Positions 6,488-14,794 of a stretch of DNA of 37,423 nt are shown here, in pieces. Location: NCBI GenBank assembly GCA_903821355.1, contig CAIJKW010000042.1, positions 1-37,423 of the forward strand. Direction: 5' to 3'. Position 1 is the first letter of the stretch; each line of letters starts with the position of its first letter. The notes below the pieces were generated by a model. It was not told the origin of the DNA and made no database searches. It saw nothing but the letters and a program-made list of their open reading frames with translations. Source of the DNA: an uncultured bacterium. GTDB taxonomy: Bacteria > Patescibacteriota > Minisyncoccia > Phycocordibacterales > CAIZLB01. Position numbers and translations under genes: made by a program.

Positions 6488-7786
6488 ATGTTTAATACTC
6501 TTAAAACCAAAACGTTCGGCCGTTACTTTTTGTATATAATCGTACTTCTAATTATCTTTCTTGCGGGCGTTTTCTTCTATAATAATTTTCAAAAAAATAC
6601 AAAGTTGGGAATAGCTGATACTGGTCAATTATCAGCAAACATTCAAGAGACAGTAAAAATTCCAACAATCAAAAAAGTCACACTTCTTGCTGTTGGTGAC
6701 ATCATGATGCATCAAGCTCAACTTGATGCTACATATAATAAAAAAACTAACAGCTATGATTTTTCTTCATTTTTTAAAAATATAAATTCATATTTAAAAG
6801 GTGGCGATATTGTTTACGCTAACTTAGAAACTCCTGTCGCTGGTAGTGCACTAAAATATTCTGGATATCCAAAGTTTAATGCTCCAACAGAAATTCTTGC
6901 AGAGCTCAAAAACAATTATTTTACCCATGTTTCTTTGGCAAATAATCATGCTCTTGATAGGGGAGCTGTAGGGCTTGCTAATACAATTAAAAATGTGGAA
7001 GATGCAGGGCTTGTTGGTTTTGGGGCAAGGGTGGGATCAAGTACTAGCCCCAGTAACGGATCAAGTACTGGATCAAGCGCTGAATCGATCGCAAATTATC
7101 AGATTACAGAAAAGAACGGATTAAAACTTGGATTTCTTTCTTACACTTACGATACGAACGGCCTAACTCTACCTAAAAGCAAAGCGGGGATGCTCTCATA
7201 TATAAATAAGGAACAAATCGTAAAAGATATCAGAGATTTGAAAATTCAGAATGTCGATGCAACCATAGTGGCACTGCATTTTGGTATCGAATATAAATTG
7301 CAGGAAAACGCATCTCAAAGAGAACTTGCAAAGCTTGCGTGTGATAGTGGTGCAGATATTATTCTTGGTGATCATCCTCACGTACTTGAACCGATTACAT
7401 TTTTGCAAGATTCAAATGGAAGGAAATGTCTGGTCATATATTCTTTGGGTAATTTCATATCGGGGATGACTAATCCATATACTGACTTAGGTGGAATTTT
7501 AAAGGTTGAAATTACAAAAACTGAAAGTGGGGGAGTAGAGTCAGGCGGTGTCGCTTCGAAAGAACTTGCCAGTAGCACAATATCTATGAAGCCGGACTTT
7601 TTAGCAACCTGGGTTAAGAGAGGGACAAACATGGATGGTTCAAAATACTACACTGTCTTACCACTAGAAGCTGACAAAATTCCGGCTGAGATTAATGTTA
7701 CCAGCGCTGAACAAAAACGCCTTGAGATGTACAGAGATTTTGTTGAGACAAAGATCAAGGCGAATGTGCGCGGGGTTGATTTATAA
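6488..7786 (+). CDS. CapA-family (PGA_cap) membrane-anchored metallophosphoesterase-like protein
   Basis: 432 residues with an N-terminal membrane anchor at about 12-31. The PGA_cap domain (about 62-335) shows the family motifs: AVGDIMMH (D71, H75), NLETP (about 112-116), NNHALDRG (about 152-159), ALHFGIEY (about 262-269), GDHPHVLEP (about 294-302) and YSLGNF. These match the dimetal phosphoesterase fold of CapA. CapA takes part in poly-gamma-glutamate capsule assembly in Bacillus, but most homologues have unknown envelope roles, and no capB or capC is nearby. A Ser/Gly/Thr-rich insertion lies at about 183-200. The protein faces outward. Promoter: TAGAAT (6474-6479) lies 8 nt before the ATG. 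Confidence 0.85.
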   Translation: MFNTLKTKTFGRYFLYIIVLLIIFLAGVFFYNNFQKNTKLGIADTGQLSANIQETVKIPTIKKVTLLAVGDIMMHQAQLDATYNKKTNSYDFSSFFKNINSYLKGGDIVYANLETPVAGSALKYSGYPKFNAPTEILAELKNNYFTHVSLANNHALDRGAVGLANTIKNVEDAGLVGFGARVGSSTSPSNGSSTGSSAESIANYQITEKNGLKLGFLSYTYDTNGLTLPKSKAGMLSYINKEQIVKDIRDLKIQNVDATIVALHFGIEYKLQENASQRELAKLACDSGADIILGDHPHVLEPITFLQDSNGRKCLVIYSLGNFISGMTNPYTDLGGILKVEITKTESGGVESGGVASKELASSTISMKPDFLATWVKRGTNMDGSKYYTVLPLEADKIPAEINVTSAEQKRLEMYRDFVETKIKANVRGVDL

Positions 7787-7873
7787 TAAATAAAGTGATA
7801 TTTTATTTTGGTATAGCTAGGGAAGGAATAACTCCAACCCCCATTTCACAATCCAACCAATCAACCAACAATC

Positions 7874-8179
7874 ATGAAAAATCCGTTTGTCAGACCACCT
7901 AGTGTCCGTCTGCCTGAATCCGATGGGAAGAAAACACTCAGATCTACCTTTGGTAAGGGCCTTTATCTTGGCGAAGGGTGCGAGCATCTGGGTGACTACA
8001 TAAGCCCTTCAGCTCCGCCGGTGGAGGAATTCATTGGCGAGCTGGTACAGACTAGCACCTCCAAGCAGATCTTCAATGGGTTTGGTTTTGAGCTAAATAA
8101 ACTCTCACATACCCCAGCACAACTCTGTGACTTAGCAGTGTTATTATGTAAAAACACCACAGCTCACTTGTCCTCATAG
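7874..8179 (+). CDS. GC-rich orphan protein, probably frameshifted into the following segment
   Basis: 101 residues (MKNPFVRPPSVRLPESDGKK... ending TTAHLSS). The first two thirds use C/G-ending codons unlike neighbouring genes, and the last third is AT-richer. The leader before the ATG is strikingly C/A-rich and G-free (CCAACCAATCAACCAACAATC). After this stop there is no terminator until 8354, and a strongly coding-like segment continues in the -1 frame to a TGA at 8340. This may therefore be the first part of a broken or programmed-frameshift gene of about 155 codons. It has no recognised domain and no TM helix. Confidence 0.5.
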   Translation: MKNPFVRPPSVRLPESDGKKTLRSTFGKGLYLGEGCEHLGDYISPSAPPVEEFIGELVQTSTSKQIFNGFGFELNKLSHTPAQLCDLAVLLCKNTTAHLSS

Positions 8180-8340
8180 AGGTGGATAGCAATTTCTTCG
8201 TTGCGGACGTGAACGTCGACGGCAATGGGTCTCTCGATGTCGGCGTGGACAAGATTGCGCACGGCGACGTCTGGTGCGCAGGCAATCGGCATCGTGTCGT
8301 GGTACCGCGACTGGACACTTTGCCCGCTTGGGTCTTTTGA
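8152..8340 (+). pseudogene. -1-frame coding segment resembling a DGR variable region
   Basis: The frame is open from 8152 to TGA 8338-8340. It reads ...EVDSNFFVADVNVDG, then NGSLDVGVDKIAHGDVW, then CAGNRHRVVVPRLDTLPAW. Most changed-looking codons end in C or T and carry non-A bases at positions 1-2 (GAC, GGC, GTC, CAC, TGC), with few adenines. This is what adenine-specific mutagenesis of an Asn(AAC)-rich template would leave. A strong hairpin begins 14 nt after the stop, as is usual downstream of retroelement variable repeats. No reverse transcriptase or template repeat is in this window, so the assignment is inference. It could instead be an ordinary frameshifted gene end. Confidence 0.35.
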
Positions 8341-8353
8341 TTCTTCGGCTCTT

Positions 8354-8407
8354 AGCCCCTCTGACCTTTTCCAAATCAACTTTTGGCAGGTCGGAGGGCT
8401 AATTTTG
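8354..8407 (+). terminator. Long-loop GC-rich hairpin plus T-run
   Basis: AGCCCCTCTGACC (8354-8366) pairs with GGTCGGAGGGCT (8389-8400), with one bulged C and one G-T pair. The loop is 22 nt and TAATTTTG follows. It is either the terminator of the 7874 unit or, if that unit is a DGR target, its downstream stem-loop. Confidence 0.6.
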
Positions 8408-8505
8408 TTAGGATATTTTATTGGAGTTATCACTTGGGTTGAAAAAAAAGGGGGGTAGATAGGGTGTATAGATAAAAACTCTCAGCAAAATAGCCTGAAA
8501 TTTGC

Positions 8506-8511
8506 TATAAT
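8506..8511 (+). promoter_or_regulatory. -10 box TATAAT of the ABC exporter operon
   Basis: TATAAT ends 1 nt before an ATG at 8513, which would lie upstream of any transcript start. The second ATG at 8522, 10 nt after the box, is the likely start. Confidence 0.6.
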
Positions 8512-8521
8512 TATGGCTCTT

Positions 8522-10282
8522 ATGAGTCAAACCTCTAAAAAATCCAACGCTTCCGCTTTGAGCGGCAAAAAACCTAGCCTTTTTGGACTTCTTAAGCCGT
8601 ACTCTTTTTTTATTGCTGGTTTGGTAATTTTGACTGTTATTGCCAACGGCTTAAACCTTGTCGTTCCAAAAATTATTGCAAGCGCCATCGATACTTATAC
8701 AGGTGGTAATTTTTCATTGAGCACAATTGCGGTAGAGTTTTTGATTGTTGCAGTCGCGATTTTCATTTTTACATACCTCCAAAATATTTTTCAAACTTAT
8801 GCATCGGAGCGAGTCGCAAAAGATCTAAGGACAGAGCTGACGGCAAAGATTTCAAAACAAGATTATTCCTACATTCAAAAAGTTACTCCATCAAAACTTT
8901 TAACTAATCTAACATCAGACGTCGATGCCGTAAAAATGTTTGTGTCGATGGCTGTTGTGATGATTATTTCATCGGCGATTTTGATAATTGGCGCAAGCGT
9001 TCTTCTTATATTGATAAATTGGCAACTCGCTTTGGCTGTTCTTGCAGTTGTACCAGTTATCGGCATCATTTTCTATTTTGTATTTTCCAGAGTTAGAAAA
9101 TTATTTAAAAGATCTCAAGAGGCGATTGATGCTTTAAATAATGTTATTAATGAAAGTATATTAGGGTCATCTTTGATTAGACTTTTGAATTCACAACAAT
9201 ATGAGTATCAAAAGTTTTTGGTAGCCAACACTGAATCAAAAGATATTGGTATGAAAATTCTTGGGCTATTTGCTGGTCTTATGCCGGTCATTACATTTTT
9301 CACCAACATCGCAACGCTAATCATTCTTTCTCTTGGCGGACATTTTGTTATTGCGGGAACAATGACACTTGGTAGCTTTAGCGCCTTCAACAATTATCTC
9401 GCGATGCTTATTTTTCCGATAATTATTCTTGGATTTATGAGCAATGTAATTGCGCAGGCGAGTGCATCGTATTCTCGTATTGTGGAAGTCTTGGATGCGC
9501 CAGATAAAAAAGATGAAGGGGTGATTGATGCAAGAATCCGCGGAGATGTTGATATTAAAAATATTTCCATGACACTTGGACAAAAAGAAATTCTTAGAGA
9601 TGTTTCTTTTAATGTGGCAGCGGGAACAAAAACCGCAATCATTGGCCCAACGGCAGCGGGGAAGACGCAACTACTTTATATTTTGATCGGACTTCTTAAT
9701 CCAACTTCAGGCGTTATTCAGTACGATGAAAAAGACATTGATTTATACAGCAAAAAGGCATTGCATGAACAGGTCGGTTTCGTTTTTCAAGATAGCATTA
9801 TGTTCAATTTGAGCGTGCGTGAAAATATCGCGTTTAGTAACATCGTAAAAAATGAAGATATTGAAAAAGCGATTCAAACGGCGGAACTTAATGACTTTGT
9901 TGATGCGCTTCCAAAGGGATTGGACACAATTGTTTCAGAACGCGGAACGAGTCTCTCTGGTGGTCAGAAACAACGTATCATGCTCGCTCGTGCACTAGCG
10001 CTTAATCCAAAAGTTTTGCTTTTGGACGATTTTACAGCGCGAGTTGATACAAGCACAGAGAAAAAGATTTTGGATAATGTCGCTAAGAATTACCCAGGGA
10101 TAACTTTGATATCGGTGACACAAAAGATTGCATCGGTAGAAAATTATGATCAGATTATTCTTTTGATGGAAGGCGAAGTGCTTGCAAAAGGCGTCCATGA
10201 TGACTTGATGAAAACTTCACCTGAATATGTGCAGATCTATAATTCGCAATTAAGTACAACAAATTATGAAATACCAGCTTAA
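8522..10282 (+). CDS. ABC exporter half-transporter, subunit with degenerate ATPase site
   Basis: 586 residues: six TM helices (about 27-315), then a nucleotide-binding domain. Motifs: Walker A GPTAAGKT (about 375), Q-loop FVFQD, intact signature LSGGQKQR (about 478), and Walker B VLLLDDF with Asp where the catalytic Glu should be. The switch histidine is replaced (SVTQKIAS instead of AHRLS). These losses mark the degenerate-site subunit of a heterodimeric exporter of the BmrCD/TM287-288 type. The partner gene overlaps by 17 bp. The pair should export drugs, lipids or peptides with one working ATPase site. The substrate is unknown. ATG 8522 is chosen over 8513 because of the -10 box position. 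Confidence 0.88.
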   Translation: MSQTSKKSNASALSGKKPSLFGLLKPYSFFIAGLVILTVIANGLNLVVPKIIASAIDTYTGGNFSLSTIAVEFLIVAVAIFIFTYLQNIFQTYASERVAKDLRTELTAKISKQDYSYIQKVTPSKLLTNLTSDVDAVKMFVSMAVVMIISSAILIIGASVLLILINWQLALAVLAVVPVIGIIFYFVFSRVRKLFKRSQEAIDALNNVINESILGSSLIRLLNSQQYEYQKFLVANTESKDIGMKILGLFAGLMPVITFFTNIATLIILSLGGHFVIAGTMTLGSFSAFNNYLAMLIFPIIILGFMSNVIAQASASYSRIVEVLDAPDKKDEGVIDARIRGDVDIKNISMTLGQKEILRDVSFNVAAGTKTAIIGPTAAGKTQLLYILIGLLNPTSGVIQYDEKDIDLYSKKALHEQVGFVFQDSIMFNLSVRENIAFSNIVKNEDIEKAIQTAELNDFVDALPKGLDTIVSERGTSLSGGQKQRIMLARALALNPKVLLLDDFTARVDTSTEKKILDNVAKNYPGITLISVTQKIASVENYDQIILLMEGEVLAKGVHDDLMKTSPEYVQIYNSQLSTTNYEIPA

Positions 10283-12038
10283 TCAAAATAAAAAAGAAGA
10301 GCGCAAGGTTAGCATTTTGATGGCGCTAAAAAAACTGATTCCTTATATTAAAGGCGAGGAGCGTGATTTGATTATTGCCTGCATCGCTACGGTCTTTACC
10401 TCTGCTGCATCACTGGTAGCACCTCTCATGATTGGATATACAATAGACAACTTTATTCAGAAAGGTGATTTTGGAAACGTCCTAATGTTTTCAGGTTATT
10501 TGTTTTTGATTTATCTTGTTGGACTTTTTGCGAGTTACACTCAAACAATAAGAATGGGAGGTGTTGGAAGAAAGGTCTTGTTTAATTTAAGAAACGCGAT
10601 TTTTAATAAAGTTCAAGAATTGCCAGTTGCATTTTTTAATCAAAATAAGGCGGGGGACCTTATCTCGCGTATTAACAATGATACTGATCAGTTGAATCAA
10701 TTTTTCTCTCAGGCTCTGATGCAATTTATGAGAAACTTCTTTCTTATAATTGGTGCCGGTATATTTCTTCTCGCTCTAAATTTTAAACTAGGCCTTTTTG
10801 CTCTTGTGCCTGCAATTTTGGTTTTTGTCATAACGAGAATGATTTCCAGTTGGGTCAAGCGTAAGAACTTAAAAAGCTTGCAGAGCCTGGGCGGAATGAG
10901 TGCGGAGATTCAAGAAAATATTAATAATTTCAAAGTGGTCGTGGCTTTTAATAGACTGGATTATTTTAGAAAAAAGTTTGACGATGTAAATGAGCAAAAC
11001 TTTAAGGCTGGTATTGGAGCGGGAATTGCTAACAATATTTTTACACCAATATATGGTTTAACTTCAAACGCGGGGCAGTTGATAGTACTTGTCTATGGAA
11101 TATATTTGATTTCTGCAGGGAATTTGACGGTTGGACTCTTGATTAGTTTTTTGCTTTACACAACAAGCTTCTATACTCCTCTTCAACAACTTGCATCAGT
11201 GTGGTCTTCACTTCAACGTGCGCTCGCTGGGCTTGATCGTATTTCAGAAGTTTTGGTGCTTAAATCTAATTTGCCGGTTTTGGAATTAGAAGAAGGTGAG
11301 AAAACAGAGCGTTCATCGCCATTCTTAATGGAATTTGAAAATGTTTCATTTTCGTATCCAGAAGGCAAAAGTGTTTTGCATAAAATAAATCTTCAACTTG
11401 AGAAGGGGAAGACGTATGCTTTGGTTGGTCCAACAGGTGGGGGAAAGACAACAACTGCATCTTTAATGGCTCGTCTATATGATCCAACAGAGGGAAAAAT
11501 ATTTTTGGATGGAAAAGATATCAGGGTTTATGAGCAAAAAGAGCGCGCTCAAAAAATTGGTTTTATATTGCAGGAGCCATTTCTTTTTACTGGAACCGTG
11601 CGAGACAATATAATTTATGGAAATGAAGAGTATCAAGATTTTTCAAACGATATGTTGCGCGACGCGCTTGAATCTGCCGGTCTTTCAAATTTGCTTGCAA
11701 GATTCTCTGAAGGTTTGGAGACTAAGGTCACAACAAGTGGCGATGGAATTAGCTTGGGACAAAAACAACTGATTGCATTTATTCGCGCAATTTTGCATAA
11801 ACCAGAGATTCTTATTTTAGATGAGGCAACAGCAAATATTGATACTGTTACTGAGCAGCTGCTTGAGGATATTCTAAGGAAGCTACCAGAGAGTACCACA
11901 AAAGTGATAATTGCTCACAGGTTAAATACAATAGATAATGCCGACCAAATCTGTTTTGTAAACGCCGGAGAAATAATTGTTGCCGGATCAATGGAGCACG
12001 CGGTTGATTTGTTGATGAGCGGGAGGAGGGAGAGTTAG
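10266..12038 (+). CDS. ABC exporter half-transporter, subunit with consensus Walker B and switch His
   Basis: 590 residues: six TM helices (about 35-310), then an NBD with Walker A GPTGGGKTT, Q-loop FILQEP, Walker B ILILDEATANID with the catalytic Glu, and switch histidine IIAHRLNTI. Its signature is non-canonical (ISLGQKQ instead of LSGGQ). In a head-to-tail dimer this poor signature faces the degenerate Walker B of the upstream subunit, while its good Walker sites face that subunit's LSGGQ. The two genes therefore form one dead and one live site. The start at 10266 overlaps the upstream gene by 17 bp; ATG 10320 (MALKKLIPYIKGEE) is an alternative. The gene ends convergently, 4 bp from a regulator gene. 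Confidence 0.88.
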   Translation: MKYQLNQNKKEERKVSILMALKKLIPYIKGEERDLIIACIATVFTSAASLVAPLMIGYTIDNFIQKGDFGNVLMFSGYLFLIYLVGLFASYTQTIRMGGVGRKVLFNLRNAIFNKVQELPVAFFNQNKAGDLISRINNDTDQLNQFFSQALMQFMRNFFLIIGAGIFLLALNFKLGLFALVPAILVFVITRMISSWVKRKNLKSLQSLGGMSAEIQENINNFKVVVAFNRLDYFRKKFDDVNEQNFKAGIGAGIANNIFTPIYGLTSNAGQLIVLVYGIYLISAGNLTVGLLISFLLYTTSFYTPLQQLASVWSSLQRALAGLDRISEVLVLKSNLPVLELEEGEKTERSSPFLMEFENVSFSYPEGKSVLHKINLQLEKGKTYALVGPTGGGKTTTASLMARLYDPTEGKIFLDGKDIRVYEQKERAQKIGFILQEPFLFTGTVRDNIIYGNEEYQDFSNDMLRDALESAGLSNLLARFSEGLETKVTTSGDGISLGQKQLIAFIRAILHKPEILILDEATANIDTVTEQLLEDILRKLPESTTKVIIAHRLNTIDNADQICFVNAGEIIVAGSMEHAVDLLMSGRRES

Positions 12039-12042
12039 CTTT

Positions 12043-12774
12043 CTACAGACTGTCTGCATTCTTCCAAACTATCTCAAATATCTTTTTTAGTGTATCGGCA
12101 ATGGATTGTCCTTCAATAATAAGACCAAATTCATCCTTGTAATCAACAATACATACTCTGTTGTTTTGTACGATAAGTTCAATGTTAGAAGAAAATATGT
12201 CTTTTGGTAATATCTTTGTTTCGCGCATTGAGTCTTTATCTTTTATTTTCAAATCAACGACCTCTGGTGATTGCTCTCCCATGATACGGGCCCAGTTACC
12301 AATAGATTTTCTATTTTCCGTATATTCCTTTCCAATATATTTTTGTCTAAACGAAACATAAAGAGGGGAGGTAAAACCAAATATTTCACCCTTCTGTTTT
12401 AGTGTATCATTGTTTATTAAGTCTATGCCCTCCTTTCCTTCGTAATAGGAGATTTTAGGTCTTTTATTTTTTGCGTTATGAATAGCTTGAAATTCTGGCA
12501 AAAACTTCTTGAGCCGGCTAACTTTCTGTTCCTCGAGATCTAGCAATGCCTCAGGGGAGATGGCGCTAAAATAGCTGACGTTCTTTTTTTCAATAGTATT
12601 AATCAAACCCCTAATAACAAGCTTTCTAATTATGTCATATACCAAAGTCCTTGGTATTTTTGTCTTATGGCTTATCTGGGAGGCTGTACTTAGCTCTAAT
12701 TCCAAGGTAGCCAGATAAACGCCGGCTTCTTTTTTCGATATTCCAAATTGTTCTAATATGTTTGTTGTGTCCAT
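12043..12774 (-). CDS. TrmB-type HTH transcriptional regulator, copy 1
   Basis: 243 residues. The N-terminal winged helix (about 5-80) has the TrmB-family layout: LEQFGISKKEAGVYLATLEL, then TASQISHKTKIPRTLVYDII and RKLVIRGLINTIEKKNVSYF. The C-terminal half (about 105-240) matches the shortened effector or phospholipase-D-like region seen in small TrmB relatives (ISYYEGKEGIDLI). In archaea and some bacteria such regulators respond to sugars or metabolites. It diverges from a PBP1-type binding protein that begins 126 bp away. That arrangement, repeated at 15724-17768, suggests it controls that gene. A palindrome sits 3 bp before its own ATG, consistent with autoregulation. Confidence 0.82.
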   Translation of the reverse strand: MDTTNILEQFGISKKEAGVYLATLELELSTASQISHKTKIPRTLVYDIIRKLVIRGLINTIEKKNVSYFSAISPEALLDLEEQKVSRLKKFLPEFQAIHNAKNKRPKISYYEGKEGIDLINNDTLKQKGEIFGFTSPLYVSFRQKYIGKEYTENRKSIGNWARIMGEQSPEVVDLKIKDKDSMRETKILPKDIFSSNIELIVQNNRVCIVDYKDEFGLIIEGQSIADTLKKIFEIVWKNADSL

Positions 12775-12776
12775 GA

Positions 12777-12797
12777 TGTAGTAAATTATTTACAACA
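12777..12797. promoter_or_regulatory. Putative operator palindrome at the TrmB-like gene start
   Basis: GTAAAT-t-ATTTAC (12781-12793) is a perfect inverted repeat flanked by TGT (12777-12779) and ACA (12795-12797). It lies immediately upstream of the regulator's ATG (on the minus strand) and is the best candidate for the autoregulator's site. The second TrmB divergon shows no matching sequence. Confidence 0.45.
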
Positions 12798-12864
12798 ATA
12801 CATTCTATACTATGGCTCTAAATATAGCAATAGTTCCATATCTATACAAAGGTGTGGCATATTT

Positions 12865-12893
12865 TTGACACATGATGTTTTGATATTTAATAT
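12865..12893 (+). promoter_or_regulatory. Promoter of binding-protein copy 1 (leaderless)
   Basis: TTGACA (12865-12870), 17 bp, TAATAT (12888-12893), then 6 nt to ATG 12900. The -35 is perfect and the start of transcription should coincide with the start codon. Confidence 0.7.
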
Positions 12894-12899
12894 TGTGGT

Positions 12900-13982
12900 A
12901 TGAAAAATATAAATTTCAAAAAAACTTGGTTTTTGGGGTTATTTTTACTATCAGTATTGCTTTTGATATGGCTTTTAGGTTCAAATAACGTAAACCAGAC
13001 AAAAACAAGTGTGGGCGTAATTCTACCTTTAACCGGTCCGATCGCGTCTTTGGGTGAGTCTGCTAAGAACGGTGCGTTGCTTGCGTTTAATGACTCAAAT
13101 ATAGAAAGAAAAAACTCTATTGTTTTTGAAGATGACCATTTTGATCCAAAGACAACAATTTTGGCATATAATAAATTGAAGGAAATAAATAAAGTAAATT
13201 CTGTTGTTTGCTTTGCATCAGCTCCTTGCAATGCCATCGCACCACTTGCAGAAAGAGACCATATTATTTTAATAGCAATTGCTTCTGACCCATTAGTTCA
13301 GGTTAATAAAAAATATGTATTTAGGTTAGAAATTTCACCTTTGGTTGAATCGCAAAAAATTGCTGAATATATTAAGACTAAAAATTTCAAATCTATTTCT
13401 TCTGTTGTGGCAATTCAAAGTGGCGTTCAGGCTGCCTATAAAGGATTAATTGATGATTCTAATATTAATAAATTAATTAATAATAGTGAAAGTGTTAATG
13501 TTGGAGAAAGGGATTATAGAACGATTATTTCTGGATTATTAAAAACAAATCCGCAGGCAATTATTGTTGGGCTATTACCAGGGGATGCAGGTAATTTTAT
13601 AAAGCAAGCTAGGGAATTGGGTTTTGCAGGAGACTTTGTTGGTTTTAATTTTATTGAGGGAGAAGAAACTCTAAAGGCTGGCGGGGAAGCACTTGAGGAC
13701 ACTGTTTATTCCCAGTCTGCCGGCGGATCAGTCTGGTTTAATAATCTTTACAAAGAAACATACACGATGTCAGCTGATTCAGGTGCCATACATTCATATG
13801 ATGCACTTAAAATATTATTACAGGCGCAGAAAAAGGGCGGGAAAGAAGACGCTGTAAAATACATTGAGTCTCTCAAAAATTATAACGGAGCCTCAGGGGT
13901 TTTCAGTTCTGATTCAGTTCATCAATTTACCTTACCTGTAGTTCTAAAGACTATTAGGGGTGGGCAGTTTGTGAAATTATAG
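12900..13982 (+). CDS. PBP1-type (LivK-like) binding protein, membrane-anchored, copy 1
   Basis: 360 residues. An N-terminal TM anchor (about 9-27) lacks a lipobox. The type-1 periplasmic-binding fold then begins with VGVILPLTGPIASLGESAKNG, continues with VFEDDHFDPKTTILAYNKL, and shows the second-lobe strand PQAIIVGLLPGDAGNFIKQA. Known relatives bind branched-chain amino acids, amides or other small solutes and deliver them to Liv-type ABC permeases. No permease or ATPase of that type is in this window. It may therefore act as an anchored receptor or work with a distant transporter. It is paralogous to the protein at 16644-17768, and both are divergent from TrmB-like genes. Confidence 0.85.
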   Translation: MKNINFKKTWFLGLFLLSVLLLIWLLGSNNVNQTKTSVGVILPLTGPIASLGESAKNGALLAFNDSNIERKNSIVFEDDHFDPKTTILAYNKLKEINKVNSVVCFASAPCNAIAPLAERDHIILIAIASDPLVQVNKKYVFRLEISPLVESQKIAEYIKTKNFKSISSVVAIQSGVQAAYKGLIDDSNINKLINNSESVNVGERDYRTIISGLLKTNPQAIIVGLLPGDAGNFIKQARELGFAGDFVGFNFIEGEETLKAGGEALEDTVYSQSAGGSVWFNNLYKETYTMSADSGAIHSYDALKILLQAQKKGGKEDAVKYIESLKNYNGASGVFSSDSVHQFTLPVVLKTIRGGQFVKL

Positions 13983-14056
13983 ATATATTTATCTCGTGGT
14001 TTCGTGATACATTGAAGGCCAACGAAAATTTTGTTAATGAGGTTGTTGTGCAAGAG

Positions 14057-14084
14057 TTGATTTTAGTTATGCGATTGCTATACT
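14057..14084 (+). promoter_or_regulatory. Promoter of the VanX-like gene (leaderless)
   Basis: TTGATT (14057-14062), 16 bp, TATACT (14079-14084), then 6 nt to ATG 14091. Confidence 0.6.
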
Positions 14085-14090
14085 TCCACT

Positions 14091-14762
14091 ATGAATAATT
14101 GTTTCCAAGTTACTAAAACACTTCCAAAATCAGCTTGGCAGAACGTTGTTATAAAAGAAAATGATGAACCGTTGGTAGAGGTATTAGAAACTGACAGAAT
14201 TAAGATTGTAAATATGTTTGGTTCTAATTATAACCCCATCTATTTTGTCAGAAAAACTATTGCAGAAAAATTGATTGAAGTTTCTTGTGAACTCCCTGAT
14301 AATATAAATTTAGTGTTAATAGAAGGATATAGAACATTAAAGAATCAAGAAGATTCATGGAATAAACTTTTCGATAAAATAAAATTAGAAAATCCTGATT
14401 TATCCAAGGATCAGATTGAAGACAGGGTTAAGATGGTGATTGCAAGACCAAACCCCTTGGCGAATCATCACTGTGGGGGAGCGGTAGACGTGACCCTTTG
14501 TTATAAAAATGGGGAAATGTTGGACATAGGAACTTCTTATCCATCGGAACCTGCTAGTATTGAAATTCAAAATAAATATCCAATGGAATGTTCTGGACTT
14601 TCATCAACACAAATTGAAAACAGAAAAATTCTTCGTGACGCCATGACTGAAGCGGGGTTTGTTTGGTATCCAGGAGAGTGGTGGCACTATTGTTATGGGG
14701 ATAGGATGTGGGCAGTTTATACAAACAGAACAGAATGTTTTTATGGTCCGGCAGACTTATAA
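14091..14762 (+). CDS. D-alanyl-D-alanine dipeptidase (VanX/DdpX-like, peptidase M15D)
   Basis: 223 residues. M15 zinc-peptidase residues are in place: EGYRT (Arg81), NHHCGGAVDVTL carrying HxxGxAxD (His126, Asp133), and GEWWHY, the ExWH motif with catalytic Glu196 and ligand His199. VanX enzymes cleave D-Ala-D-Ala. Homologues outside resistance clusters salvage D-Ala from peptidoglycan. No signal peptide is evident, so it is probably cytoplasmic. It lies between two TrmB/binding-protein pairs and next to an EamA transporter, which suggests uptake and breakdown of peptidoglycan-derived peptides or amino acids. No vanH or vanA ligase genes are present, so glycopeptide resistance is not implied. 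Confidence 0.88.
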   Translation: MNNCFQVTKTLPKSAWQNVVIKENDEPLVEVLETDRIKIVNMFGSNYNPIYFVRKTIAEKLIEVSCELPDNINLVLIEGYRTLKNQEDSWNKLFDKIKLENPDLSKDQIEDRVKMVIARPNPLANHHCGGAVDVTLCYKNGEMLDIGTSYPSEPASIEIQNKYPMECSGLSSTQIENRKILRDAMTEAGFVWYPGEWWHYCYGDRMWAVYTNRTECFYGPADL

Positions 14763-14794
14763 TCATCTTTGTTTAATGCTACAATACCCCTAAT

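Noticed and set aside
8164..8433. Minus-strand reading frames of 66-89 aa opposite the variable-like segment
   Set aside because: They are antisense shadows of GC-rich coding DNA, with no promoter or terminator of their own on that strand.
14091..14762. Vancomycin-resistance determinant
   Set aside because: The VanX-like dipeptidase has no vanH, vanA/B or VanRS partners. Salvage of D-Ala peptides is the simpler reading.
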